From NCBI GenBank assembly GCA_022843905.1, contig JALHMT010000040.1, positions 1 to 49,440 of the forward strand: a stretch of 49,440 nucleotides of DNA, given 5' to 3'. This stretch comes from Rubrivivax sp. GTDB taxonomy: Bacteria > Pseudomonadota > Gammaproteobacteria > Burkholderiales > Burkholderiaceae_C. The position numbers and the translations under genes were made by a program. Positions 7,803 to 15,024 of this stretch are shown here, in pieces; the first letter of the stretch is position 1; every line of letters starts with the position of its first letter. The notes beneath the pieces were generated by a model. The model had not been told where the DNA came from. It ran no database searches and saw only the letters and a list, made by a program, of their open reading frames with translations.

Positions 7803-8241
7803 AGATCCAGAGCACCACCGTGGCCAGTCGCATCGCCTTCCCGGCGGCGCGGCTGACCGCGGTGGCCCGCTCCCGTCCAGCCTGTTGACCGGCCGGAAAG
7901 CCGTTCGCGAGGACGGCCAGCGGTGCTCGCGGCTCTTTCCCGAGGGAATGCACCCCTTCGGAAAGCGTCGTTTCCCAGCAGGCAGCTGACAGGCCTGGCG
8001 CCCTCCCGGCGCGAAGTCAGCCCTTCAATCGCGGTCGCTGCCAAACAGTGGCCAAACACCGGATCAGACCCCGTCTGGTCCGGGCCATCCCCCCGCCGGG
8101 CGGCACACCGATCGGCCTGCAAAGGCTGTCCGCCGCCCACCCGCCCACAAAGCGCATCCGAGCGTTGCTGGTTGCCTCGCGACAACGCGAGCGGCCCGGC
8201 AGCGCCTTGCCGAGTGGGTACCCCGTTACCGAGGAGTTTTC
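7803..8241. other. Gene-free 5' region of the reductase gene
   Basis: No coding frame is convincing in these 439 bases. The region is dense in GC hairpins. It carries a possible degenerate pseudoknot near 7845-7885 (CGCG/CGCG around GCTGAC, with GTCCAGC downstream), the clear copy c at 7940-8082, and a larger inverted repeat GGCGGC/GCCGCC between about 8098 and 8140. I looked for a cobalamin riboswitch because the next gene is a B12-dependent enzyme and did not find its conserved box. Confidence 0.5.
7940..8082 (+). ncRNA. Structured leader with pseudoknot copy c
   Basis: A hairpin CTTTC...GAAAG (within about 7935-7975) precedes TTTCCC, then stem CAGGC/GCCTG (7979-7983, 7993-7997) with the 9-nt loop AGCTGACAG. 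Loop GCTGAC (7985-7990) pairs perfectly with GTCAGC (8016-8021) across the hairpin GCGCC/GGCGC (7998-8012). Then come CC, TTCAATC and a hairpin CGGA-CAGAC/GTCTG-TCCG (8060-8082). Compared with copy b the loop G-C pair has become A-T on both sides, a compensatory change. The downstream gene is the class II reductase at 8242. Confidence 0.7.
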
Positions 8242-10743
8242 ATGAACCTCAGAGACCTTGTCCCCGCAACTGCGGCGCTGGAGCCGCAATCGATCAGCCT
8301 CGATGTCCTGCGCGAGAAGTACTGCAAGGACGACGAGACGTCGATCGAGGACGTCAACGCCCGCGTCGCGAGCTCGCTCGCGGAAGTCGAAGCAGAACGT
8401 CGTGACCAGCACCGTGAAGCCTTCCTGTGGGCCTTGCAGCAGGGCTTCCTCCCGGCCGGTCGCATCCAGTCCGCCGCAGGCACCCGCCTGGCGGCCACGC
8501 TCATCAACTGCTTCGTGCAGCCAGTCGGCGACTCCATCGCGCAAGTCGACGATGGCTATCCCGGCATCTACACCGCGCTGACCGAAGCCGCCGAAACCAT
8601 GCGGCGCGGCGGCGGCGTGGGCTATGACTTCTCGCGCATTCGCCCACGCGGCGCGTGGGTCGGCAGCACGCGCAGCCACGCATCGGGGCCGGTGAGCTAC
8701 ATGCAGATCTTCGACCGCTCGTGCGAGACCGTGGAAAGCGCTGGTGCGCGACGCGGCGCCCAGATGGGCGTCCTGCGCTGCGATCACCCGGACATCGAGG
8801 AGTTCATCCACGCCAAGGACGATGGTGGACTGAAAAACTTCAACCTCTCTGTCGCCGTGACCGATGCGTTCATGCAGGCCGTCCTGGCCGATGGCGAGGT
8901 GGACCTGGTTCACCGAGCCGAACCGGGCGAAGCGCAGAAGGCCTCCGGCGCGCGTCTGCGCGAAGGCAGTGAACGTGCCTGGATCTACCGCACCGTAAAG
9001 GCCCGCGACCTGTGGGACCAAATCATGCGGTCGACCTACGACCACGCCGAACCCGGCGTGCTCTTCATCGACACGATCAATCGCGACAACAACCTGTCGT
9101 ACTGCGAGACGATCGAGAGCTGCAATCCCTGTAGCGAGCAGTCGCTGCCGGCCTACGGCTGCTGCTGCCTGGGTTCGATCGACCTGACCCGGTTCGTCCT
9201 CGATCCGTTCGGGCCGGCGGCGCGCTTCGACGACCACCGGTTCACCCAAGTGGCCCGCGTCGCGGTGCGCATGCTGGACAACGTGCTCGACACGACGGTG
9301 TGGCCGCTGGCGCAACAGCAGCAGCAGGCGACCGACAAGCGCCGGGTGGGCCTGGGCTTCACCGGCCTGGGCGATGCCCTCGTGATGCTGGGTCTTGCCT
9401 ATAGCTCGGTTGAAGCGCGCGCCGAGGCCAGGCGCATCGCCGAGTTGATGCGCGACGCGGCTTACGCGGCGTCGGTGGAACTGGCGCGCGAGCGGGGGGC
9501 ATTCCCTGCATTCGATGCCGATCTCTATCTGTCGCGAGGCACCTTCGCCTCGCGTCTGCCAGCGCACCTGCGCGAGCAGATACGGCAGCACGGCATCCGC
9601 AACTCGCATCTGCTGTCCATCGCGCCCACGGGCACGATCAGCCTGGCCTTCGCGGACAACGCTAGCAACGGCATCGAGCCGGCCTTCAGCTGGAGCTACC
9701 AGCGCAAGAAGCGCATGCCGGACGGCGGCACGAAGGAATACGACGTCGAGGACCATGCGTGGCGCCTGTATCGGCATCTCAAGGGGGAGCAGGCGCCGCT
9801 GACATCGGCGTTCATCACCGCGCTGGACCTGAGCGCGACCGACCACGTGGCCATGGTGGCCGCCGTGGCGCCTTGCATCGACACCGCCATCTCCAAGACG
9901 GTCAACGTCCCGGCGGACTACCCCTACGCGGACTTCAAGGACCTGTACCTGCAGGCTTGGCAGGCCGGTATCAAGGGACTGGCGACTTTCCGGCCCAACC
10001 CCGTCACGGGCTCGGTGCTCAGCGTCAACGACGCGCCGGCGGCCGCCTCGCCCACATCGGAAGGTGATGACCCGCTGCGCAGGCAGTTCGACAGCCGGCC
10101 GGAGGGAGATCTCGAAGGGGTGACCTCGAAGGTCGAGTACTGCACGAGCGAAGGCAAGAAGTCGGTCTACTTGACCATCAACTTCATGCGCGTGCCGGGC
10201 ATCGCCGACGGCCGTCAGGTCGTCATCGAACGGCCGGTGGAGTTCTTCATGCCGGCCGGGCAACGCGACGAGGGCCAGCAATGGATCGCCTCGAACATGC
10301 GGATGCTTTCGATGGTCGGCCGCTCCGGCGGGTCGATCGAGAAGGCGCTGCAGAACATGCGCGAGGTGGTCTGGGACAAGGGGCCCGTGCAATGTGGCGT
10401 CGTCCTACGTGGCGATGGTCACACCGCCAGGCGCTGGCATGACTCCGAGGTCGCCGCGATCGGCTATTGGCTGCAGCAGATGTTGGCCAAGCGCGGGTTC
10501 CTGGATGCCCAAGGCAGGCAGGTGCCCGTGCTCGAGATGTCTGCAAGGCTGTCTCGGCAACTGGAGCTGCAGTTGGAGGGCGACGCTGAATCCGCTGCTC
10601 GCGGCCAGAACGGCACGCTGCTCACAACCACCAGCTTCGTGACCCGCGGCCGCCAATGCCCCGAGTGCGGAGCGCGCGCGCTGCGACGCGTGGATGGCTG
10701 CGAACGCTGCACCGAGTGCAACCACGTCGGCAGCTGCGGCTGA
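8242..10743 (+). CDS. nrdJ: Adenosylcobalamin-dependent (class II) ribonucleotide reductase
   Basis: This 833-residue enzyme should reduce ribonucleotides to deoxyribonucleotides with a B12-generated thiyl radical. Cys 90 (INCFVQPVGDS) and the active-site motif NPCSEQSL (Asn 295, Cys 297, Glu 299) are present, as are the later APTGTISLAF and NGIEPAF segments. The C-terminus has a Cys-rich tail (CPECG at 806, CERCTEC, SCG) as in the long class II form. It looks complete. ATG 8242 has GAGGAG just upstream. It sits between small mobile-element genes and a primase gene and is unlike the usual chromosomal setting, so it is probably cargo that serves DNA synthesis after transfer. It is preceded by a structured leader. 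Confidence 0.92.
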   Translation: MNLRDLVPATAALEPQSISLDVLREKYCKDDETSIEDVNARVASSLAEVEAERRDQHREAFLWALQQGFLPAGRIQSAAGTRLAATLINCFVQPVGDSIAQVDDGYPGIYTALTEAAETMRRGGGVGYDFSRIRPRGAWVGSTRSHASGPVSYMQIFDRSCETVESAGARRGAQMGVLRCDHPDIEEFIHAKDDGGLKNFNLSVAVTDAFMQAVLADGEVDLVHRAEPGEAQKASGARLREGSERAWIYRTVKARDLWDQIMRSTYDHAEPGVLFIDTINRDNNLSYCETIESCNPCSEQSLPAYGCCCLGSIDLTRFVLDPFGPAARFDDHRFTQVARVAVRMLDNVLDTTVWPLAQQQQQATDKRRVGLGFTGLGDALVMLGLAYSSVEARAEARRIAELMRDAAYAASVELARERGAFPAFDADLYLSRGTFASRLPAHLREQIRQHGIRNSHLLSIAPTGTISLAFADNASNGIEPAFSWSYQRKKRMPDGGTKEYDVEDHAWRLYRHLKGEQAPLTSAFITALDLSATDHVAMVAAVAPCIDTAISKTVNVPADYPYADFKDLYLQAWQAGIKGLATFRPNPVTGSVLSVNDAPAAASPTSEGDDPLRRQFDSRPEGDLEGVTSKVEYCTSEGKKSVYLTINFMRVPGIADGRQVVIERPVEFFMPAGQRDEGQQWIASNMRMLSMVGRSGGSIEKALQNMREVVWDKGPVQCGVVLRGDGHTARRWHDSEVAAIGYWLQQMLAKRGFLDAQGRQVPVLEMSARLSRQLELQLEGDAESAARGQNGTLLTTTSFVTRGRQCPECGARALRRVDGCERCTECNHVGSCG

Positions 10744-10774
10744 ATCTTCCAACGAAGCGCTGAGGTGCGCGGAG

Positions 10775-10797
10775 GCCCGCCCTTGTGGCGGGCTTCC
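10775..10797 (+). terminator. Hairpin after the reductase gene
   Basis: GCCCGCC and GGCGGGC flank a 5-nt loop about 35 bases after the reductase stop, followed by TTCC rather than a real T-run. It may be an attenuator or weak terminator before the primase gene at 10830, or an mRNA-stabilising hairpin. Confidence 0.4.
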
Positions 10798-10829
10798 GGC
10801 CACCCAGCCTCAACCCATCGGACAAGACC

Positions 10830-11846
10830 ATGAACCATGACTTTGAAGCGCGCGTGAGCGACGTGAAGTCCCGCGCGCGCGGGCATTGGACGCCCATCCT
10901 GAGGTCGCTGGGCGTTGACGAAGAGATCCTCAAGGGCAAGAACCTTCCTTGTCCCATCGACGGCTGCGGCGGCACCGACCGCTTCCAGTACACCGACAAG
11001 TTCGGCGAAGGCAACTACCACTGCCGTTCCTGCGGTGCGGGTGGCGGCCTGAAGCTCGCGCACGCAGTACGTGGCGGACGGTTCAGCGACTTGCTCGACG
11101 ACATCGAAGCACTCGTCGGTTCGGTGCGGCTGGCGACATCGTCCGGCCTGGCCGGTCCGTCGCCGGAGCGGATGAAGCGGCTGTGCCACCAGACCTGGAC
11201 AGAGGCCAAGCCTGTTGCCATCGGCGACGAAGTCGACCGCTACCTGCGCGGCCGCGGCATCAACCAAGGCGCCTACCCCAGGACGCTGCGGTTTCATCCG
11301 TCCCTGGGCTACTACGAGAAGCAGCCCGGGCAGAAGCGCTCGAAGCTGATTGCCAGCTACGCCGCGATGATCGCGTGCGTGCAGGGCCCGGACGGCCACG
11401 CCGTCACCCTGCACAGGACCTACCTGAGGGACGGCCGCAAGGCCCTGGGCGACCAGTCCAAAAAGCTGCTGTCCGCAGGCATCAACGGCGCGGCCGTGCG
11501 TCTCGACGAGGCCACGGACGAACTCGCGCTCACCGAGGGGATCGAGACCGCGCTGGCGGTCCGTCTGCGGACCGGGAAGCCCACCTGGGCGGCCATCAAC
11601 TGCGGCAACCTGGAGAGGATCTGGATCCCCGAGCAGGTGCAGCGTGTTTGCATCTACGCGGACAACGACAGCGACGCGGAGTTCGCTGGCCAGGCCTCGG
11701 CATACATCCTCGCCCAGCGCCTCGTGCGCGAAGCGAAGAAGGCCGGCGTCCCTCGCACGGTCGAAGTCTTCGTACCCCGACAGGCGGGCACGGACTGGGC
11801 CGACATCTGGCTCGCCTCGCTTGCCAAGGACAAGCGCGCGGCGTAG
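10830..11846 (+). CDS. Zinc-ribbon / Toprim primase-like protein
   Basis: The 338-residue protein has an N-terminal primase zinc ribbon (Cys 41 in CPIDGCGGTDRF, then YHCRSCGAGGG) and a C-terminal Toprim-like domain with LTEGIETALAV (Glu 236) and the acidic CIYADNDSD (from about 274), then GTDWADIW. This is the layout of the P4-alpha N-terminal / Toprim_3 proteins on plasmids and integrative elements. It has no helicase domain. It probably makes primers on transferred or rolling-circle single strands, or lays them for replication of the excised element. ATG 10830 lacks a strong ribosome site. Confidence 0.85.
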   Translation: MNHDFEARVSDVKSRARGHWTPILRSLGVDEEILKGKNLPCPIDGCGGTDRFQYTDKFGEGNYHCRSCGAGGGLKLAHAVRGGRFSDLLDDIEALVGSVRLATSSGLAGPSPERMKRLCHQTWTEAKPVAIGDEVDRYLRGRGINQGAYPRTLRFHPSLGYYEKQPGQKRSKLIASYAAMIACVQGPDGHAVTLHRTYLRDGRKALGDQSKKLLSAGINGAAVRLDEATDELALTEGIETALAVRLRTGKPTWAAINCGNLERIWIPEQVQRVCIYADNDSDAEFAGQASAYILAQRLVREAKKAGVPRTVEVFVPRQAGTDWADIWLASLAKDKRAA

Positions 11847-11854
11847 GCTTTCGG

Positions 11855-12000
11855 GGGTGGCAGCAATGCCACCCTCTCTTTCGGTGTGCCCCGGGCGGGC
11901 ACAGCGAAAGAGAGTTTCCCAAGTGGCAGCTGCCAGGCCACGCTGAGCTTCAGCAAAGGTAGCCCTTCAATCCCAGTGCACGACGGCCTCCGTTCGTGCC
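11855..12000 (+). ncRNA. Structured leader with pseudoknot copy d
   Basis: Hairpin GGGTGGCA-gcaa-TGCCACCC (11855-11874) may end the preceding gene. Next come a long hairpin of 10 plus 7 bp (11874-11883 with 11905-11914, inner 11885-11891 with 11897-11903), TTTCCC, and stem GTGGC/GCCAC (11923-11927, 11937-11941) with the 9-nt loop AGCTGCCAG. Loop GCTGCC pairs with GGTAGC (11958-11963, one G-U) across hairpin GCTGA/TCAGC. CC, TTCAATC and a hairpin GCACGA...TCGTGC (11978-11999) follow. It is the leader of the DUF932 gene at 12098. Confidence 0.7.
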
Positions 12001-12097
12001 GCATCGCCGCTCAGCCACGCTGAGCCAACACCCCCGCGGGGACGCGCTTCCCCGCCGCAGGGGTAGAGCCGTCCCCGTATTTCATTTGGAGATCTCC

Positions 12098-13162
12098 ATG
12101 AAGTACGGACGTTCCCTCGTCGACCTCGCCACCGAACTCGAGCGGCAGCTCGCGACGAAGCAGGACATGATCGTTCCGACCCCGCTGATGCACCACGTCA
12201 CCAGCGAGAGCGGCACGTCGGTCCTCAACATCGAGACGCACGACGGCGTGCGGACCTTCAGGACGACCGAGAACTGCCGCCGGCAGCTCGCGGACCGCCT
12301 GAAGATCCCGTTCGCCTACTTCGAGCGCATGCGCACCGATCAGCCCGCGCTGCTGGATCGCAACATCGACACCTGGCTTCACGCGCAGCCCGAGCAGCGC
12401 ATGGTTCGCACACTCGACGGCAACGCTCGAGCGTTCCTGTCGGACCGCTACCGCCGGCTGGACAACTACGACCTGCTGGCGCATGTTTACCCCATGCTGC
12501 GTGAACTGCCCGGCGCCCGGGTCGAGTCCTGCGAAGTCACCGACAGCCGCATGTACCTGAAGGTCGTGACGTCCCGCGTCCAGTTCGAACTGGCGCCCGG
12601 CGATGTCGTGCACGCCGGGGTGGTCATCAGCAACTCGGAGACCGGCCAAGGCTCGCTGTCGGTGAGCCCGCTGGTCTTCCGGCTGCTGTGCCGCAACGGC
12701 CTCATCGCGGCCGACCAGGCCATGCGCAAGACCCACATCGGGCGGATGACCGAGACCTCGTCCGACGAGGTCACCTTCTTCAAGGAGGACACGCTGGCCG
12801 CCGACGATGCCGCGTTCTTCCTGAAGGTTCGCGACACCGTGCAAGCGGCCGTCTCGCAGGCCACCTTTTCGCTGATCGCCGAGCGCATGCGCAAGACGAT
12901 GGGCATCAAGCTGGTCGGCGACCCGGTCAAGAGCGTCGAGCGCCTGGCGGTGAAGTACCTGCTGCAGGAGCACGAGAAGGCCGGTGTGCTGCGAGCACTC
13001 ATCAAGGACGGCGACCTGACTGGCTTCGGCTTGGTCAATGCCGTCACCGGCTACGCACAGGAGGTCGACCAATACGACCGTTCCACCGAGTTGGAAGCCA
13101 TCGGCGGACGCATGCTCGACCAAGCCGCCAAGGAGTGGACCGAGTTGGCGGAAGCCGCCTGA
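12098..13162 (+). CDS. DUF932 domain protein
   Basis: The 354-residue protein matches the DUF932 family (phage/plasmid-like, YfjQ/YubP-type): an N-terminal part with TFRTTENCRRQLADRLKIP, a central core with GNARAFLSDRYRRLDN and SETGQGSLSVSPLVFRLLC, and a helical C-terminus. The family is very common on conjugative plasmids and phages, but its activity is not known to me. It is one of three genes here preceded by the long structured leader. GGAGATCT lies upstream of ATG 12098. A strong terminator at 13201-13233 closes the unit. Confidence 0.85.
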   Translation: MKYGRSLVDLATELERQLATKQDMIVPTPLMHHVTSESGTSVLNIETHDGVRTFRTTENCRRQLADRLKIPFAYFERMRTDQPALLDRNIDTWLHAQPEQRMVRTLDGNARAFLSDRYRRLDNYDLLAHVYPMLRELPGARVESCEVTDSRMYLKVVTSRVQFELAPGDVVHAGVVISNSETGQGSLSVSPLVFRLLCRNGLIAADQAMRKTHIGRMTETSSDEVTFFKEDTLAADDAAFFLKVRDTVQAAVSQATFSLIAERMRKTMGIKLVGDPVKSVERLAVKYLLQEHEKAGVLRALIKDGDLTGFGLVNAVTGYAQEVDQYDRSTELEAIGGRMLDQAAKEWTELAEAA

Positions 13163-13200
13163 TCTGAATCGAACGACCGCTGCGGTCGTCACTAGCCCCC

Positions 13201-13233
13201 AGGGACGTCGCAACCGCGGCGTCCCTATTTTTT
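13201..13233 (+). terminator. Rho-independent terminator after the DUF932 gene
   Basis: AGGGACG (13201-13207) and CGTCCCT (13220-13226) form a GC-rich stem that is followed at once by ATTTTTT. It ends the accessory block. A smaller hairpin GACCG/CGGTC lies just upstream. Confidence 0.8.
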
Positions 13234-13512
13234 CGCCTGCTTGCCACTTCTACCCGTGCACAACGGTTCGCAAGGACATAAGCTTCTTCTTCGGGGTAGG
13301 TTCGTCGGTACGCCGACTGCCCACAGCATCGCTCCGTGTTCCGTGCCCGCCGAAGGCGACGATCGCTGCGAAATCTAGTAGCATCCGCCGGTTGCGGGGA
13401 GGGACAAAAACAAGGAACAACGAGAGCCAAGTAATTTGGCCTTCGTTTGCACCTGGCGGCGACGAATGATGACTCCGCACGCAAATTTTCCGCTCATCCT
13501 GTTGGGCTAGGC
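13234..13512. other. Upstream region of the HTH-receiver gene
   Basis: With the terminator this makes about 350 bases without a gene. The part 13380-13500 is less GC-rich than its surroundings and probably holds the promoter of the gene at 13513. I see no clear -35/-10 pair and no copy of the regulon motif or of the pseudoknot leader. Confidence 0.4.
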
Positions 13513-14355
13513 ATGGCAGCCGAACACTCAGAAGAAGATCGGCACCGAGCCCTCGCTGCCTTCATCGAATCGATGCTGGACCGGCACGGAGTGCCAGAGC
13601 GTCAGCGCATTCGCGCTCTCGAAGCAGCCATCGGCATCTCGTACACCCAGGTGCGCCGACGCATGATTGGCGAGGCCCCTTGGACCATCGACGAGATCAA
13701 GAAGCTCGCCAGCCACTTTCACGAGCCTCTGATCCCGATCATGTCGGCACTCGCCGACGCACCAGGAATCCCCGCCACGCTGCCATTCGGTGGCGCGGCC
13801 ATGCCTTGCACGATCTGGCCCGTCGGCGAACCCCTACCCGGACGCATCGGACCCATGGTGGCCATGCACGATTCCACCACCGACCAATGGACCGTCGCAC
13901 CAGCTGCCGAGGTCTCCGACAGTCCCAGCTACGAATTGGCGCGCCTGCTGTTCGAGCGCGCACCGCCCCGTCGGGTGGCCGTTCTCGACGATGATCGCGA
14001 CTCGGCGCAGTCGATCGTGGATTTCCTCGGTGCCAAGGGCCTCGACGCCCAGCCCTTCAACTGCGCGATCGATCTGCTGGCCGCGATGGAGGGCCAACCA
14101 TTCGACGGCTTCGTCGTCGACTGGCTGCTGGGTGACAACACCGCAAAAGACCTGCTCTCGAAGATCCGCGCACGCGTGCCATCTGGGCCCGTGGTGATCC
14201 TCACCGGACAGATCGCGACAGGCGCGGCGAGCGAGGATGAGCTCGTCATGGTGGGCGCGTCCTACCGGGCCTTGCTCTTCGAAAAGCCCACGCGCCCACT
14301 GTCGATCTTCAATGCCCTGCAAGTGGGCTTCACATCTCCGACGACGCCCGGCTGA
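13513..14355 (+). CDS. HTH (BetR-like) - receiver domain regulator
   Basis: The 280-residue protein has an N-terminal helix-turn-helix region (AAIGISYTQVRRRMIGEAPW, then IDEIKKLASHF), similar to the BetR phage-repressor domain, and a C-terminal receiver domain from about 155: VLDDDRDSAQ, phosphoacceptor Asp 203 in VVDWLLGDN, TG and FEKP (Lys near 257). The order DNA-binding then receiver is unusual. No kinase is adjacent; the hybrid kinase at 1097-2983 is the only one in the window. The gene stands directly before the FlhD/FlhC-like pair and is a candidate controller of it. ATG 13513 is the only well-placed start, with a weak ribosome site. Confidence 0.8.
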   Translation: MAAEHSEEDRHRALAAFIESMLDRHGVPERQRIRALEAAIGISYTQVRRRMIGEAPWTIDEIKKLASHFHEPLIPIMSALADAPGIPATLPFGGAAMPCTIWPVGEPLPGRIGPMVAMHDSTTDQWTVAPAAEVSDSPSYELARLLFERAPPRRVAVLDDDRDSAQSIVDFLGAKGLDAQPFNCAIDLLAAMEGQPFDGFVVDWLLGDNTAKDLLSKIRARVPSGPVVILTGQIATGAASEDELVMVGASYRALLFEKPTRPLSIFNALQVGFTSPTTPG

Positions 14356-14490
14356 ACCAGCCTAAGGGCTTGAGGCGACGGCACCGGCCAGCAAGGCCAG
14401 CGCACTGCGGGCCCGCCTTGTCGATGCCCATCAGAGCTCCCGCGGACGATGAACTTTTTGGCGCAGTCCGCATATTCACAATCTGATACT

Positions 14491-14529
14491 GACGACATAG
14501 GTATTAACTAATTTACTTCCAGAGTCGTC
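14491..14529. repeat. Operator-like inverted repeat with AT-rich core
   Basis: ACTGACGAC at 14488-14496 and GTCGTCTAGT at 14524-14533 form an imperfect inverted repeat (one extra base in one arm) around about 27 AT-rich bases. It lies 33 bases upstream of the -35 box of the flhD-like gene, a suitable place for a phage-type repressor or activator such as the protein at 13513. The function is inferred from position. Confidence 0.4.
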
Positions 14530-14565
14530 TAGTCTGTTCATAGAGACTTGTAACGCCAATAATCA

Positions 14566-14595
14566 TTGACACCTGGCGCCAAGAATCGGTAATCT
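14566..14595 (+). promoter_or_regulatory. Sigma70-type promoter of the FlhD/FlhC-like genes
   Basis: TTGACA (14566-14571) and TAATCT (14590-14595) are separated by 18 bases. The -35 is a perfect consensus, in contrast to the regulon promoters. Transcription would start near 14602. Confidence 0.55.
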
Positions 14596-14600
14596 TTCGC

Positions 14601-14633
14601 TCAAGTCGCCACGGCAACGCCGTTTCGACTTGA
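14601..14633 (+). promoter_or_regulatory. Leader hairpin before the FlhD-like gene
   Basis: TCAAGTCG (14601-14608) and CGACTTGA (14626-14633) pair over 8 bp, with an inner helix ACGGC/GCCGT. The repeat begins at the predicted transcription start. It could be an operator on DNA or a structure at the 5' end of the mRNA. Confidence 0.5.
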
Positions 14634-14692
14634 CGCTGGGTCCCCATACCGCCCCGCGTCGACCAGCCACACGGCAGACCGGGACATAGACC

Positions 14693-15004
14693 ATGGACCA
14701 TCCAACTTCTCTCTCGCAGGTTCAGCGAGCGAACCTGAACCTTCTCTTGCTCATGCGCGATGCCGCGATGCGGGACATGGGCGACGCGGTGTGCAGCTTC
14801 GGGCTCGCCCGCCAGGACTTCGCCGCCATCATGAGTCGCGCGCCGGACGAGTTGCTGAGCTTCGTGTGCGGCATCGGGGACCAGGCCCTGTTCCTGCCTC
14901 GAAGCGACCTGTCTTCCTTGCTCGCGCTCCCCCCTGGGATCGCCCCGGCCATCGCCTCGGCGCGCTCCGCCACCGCGCGGGCAACCCGAGTCGCCGACGC
15001 CTGA
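14693..15004 (+). CDS. FlhD-like transcriptional activator subunit
   Basis: The 103-residue protein has the FlhD pattern: an N-terminal helix NLNLLLLMRDAAMRDMGDAV followed by FGLARQDFAAIM, a helix ending in LSFV, and FLPRSDLSSLLALP. FlhD of E. coli is of similar size (about 115 residues) and reads LSYLLLAQRLI-EDKASAMFRLGI at the same place. With the FlhC-like gene 20 bases downstream it should form a DNA-binding activator complex like SetCD of SXT or AcaCD of IncC plasmids. It has no own DNA-binding motif, as expected for FlhD. The gene has no copy of the shared regulon motif and instead a strong -35. Confidence 0.75.
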   Translation: MDHPTSLSQVQRANLNLLLLMRDAAMRDMGDAVCSFGLARQDFAAIMSRAPDELLSFVCGIGDQALFLPRSDLSSLLALPPGIAPAIASARSATARATRVADA

Positions 15005-15024
15005 GTGCGTCACGGCGGTGACGC

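Larger units (their letters stand above)
14356..14692. other. Control region of the FlhD/FlhC-like pair
   Basis: These 337 bases hold no gene. A conspicuously AT-rich stretch (about 14450-14560) includes an inverted repeat GACGAC (14491-14496) / GTCGTC (14524-14529) around an AT-rich core, followed by a sigma70-type promoter and a leader hairpin, listed separately. This is the one part of the regulatory core with strong promoter features. Confidence 0.6.

Noticed and set aside
7803..8241. Cobalamin riboswitch before the B12-dependent reductase
   Set aside because: The conserved B12 box and the GCCACTG-like segment are not present; the region is explained better by the pseudoknot leader shared with genes that have no link to B12.
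8017..10392. Very long open frame on the minus strand opposite the reductase gene
   Set aside because: It is rich in Arg, His and Val with no family pattern and lies wholly antisense to a well-conserved enzyme; high-GC third positions produce such frames.
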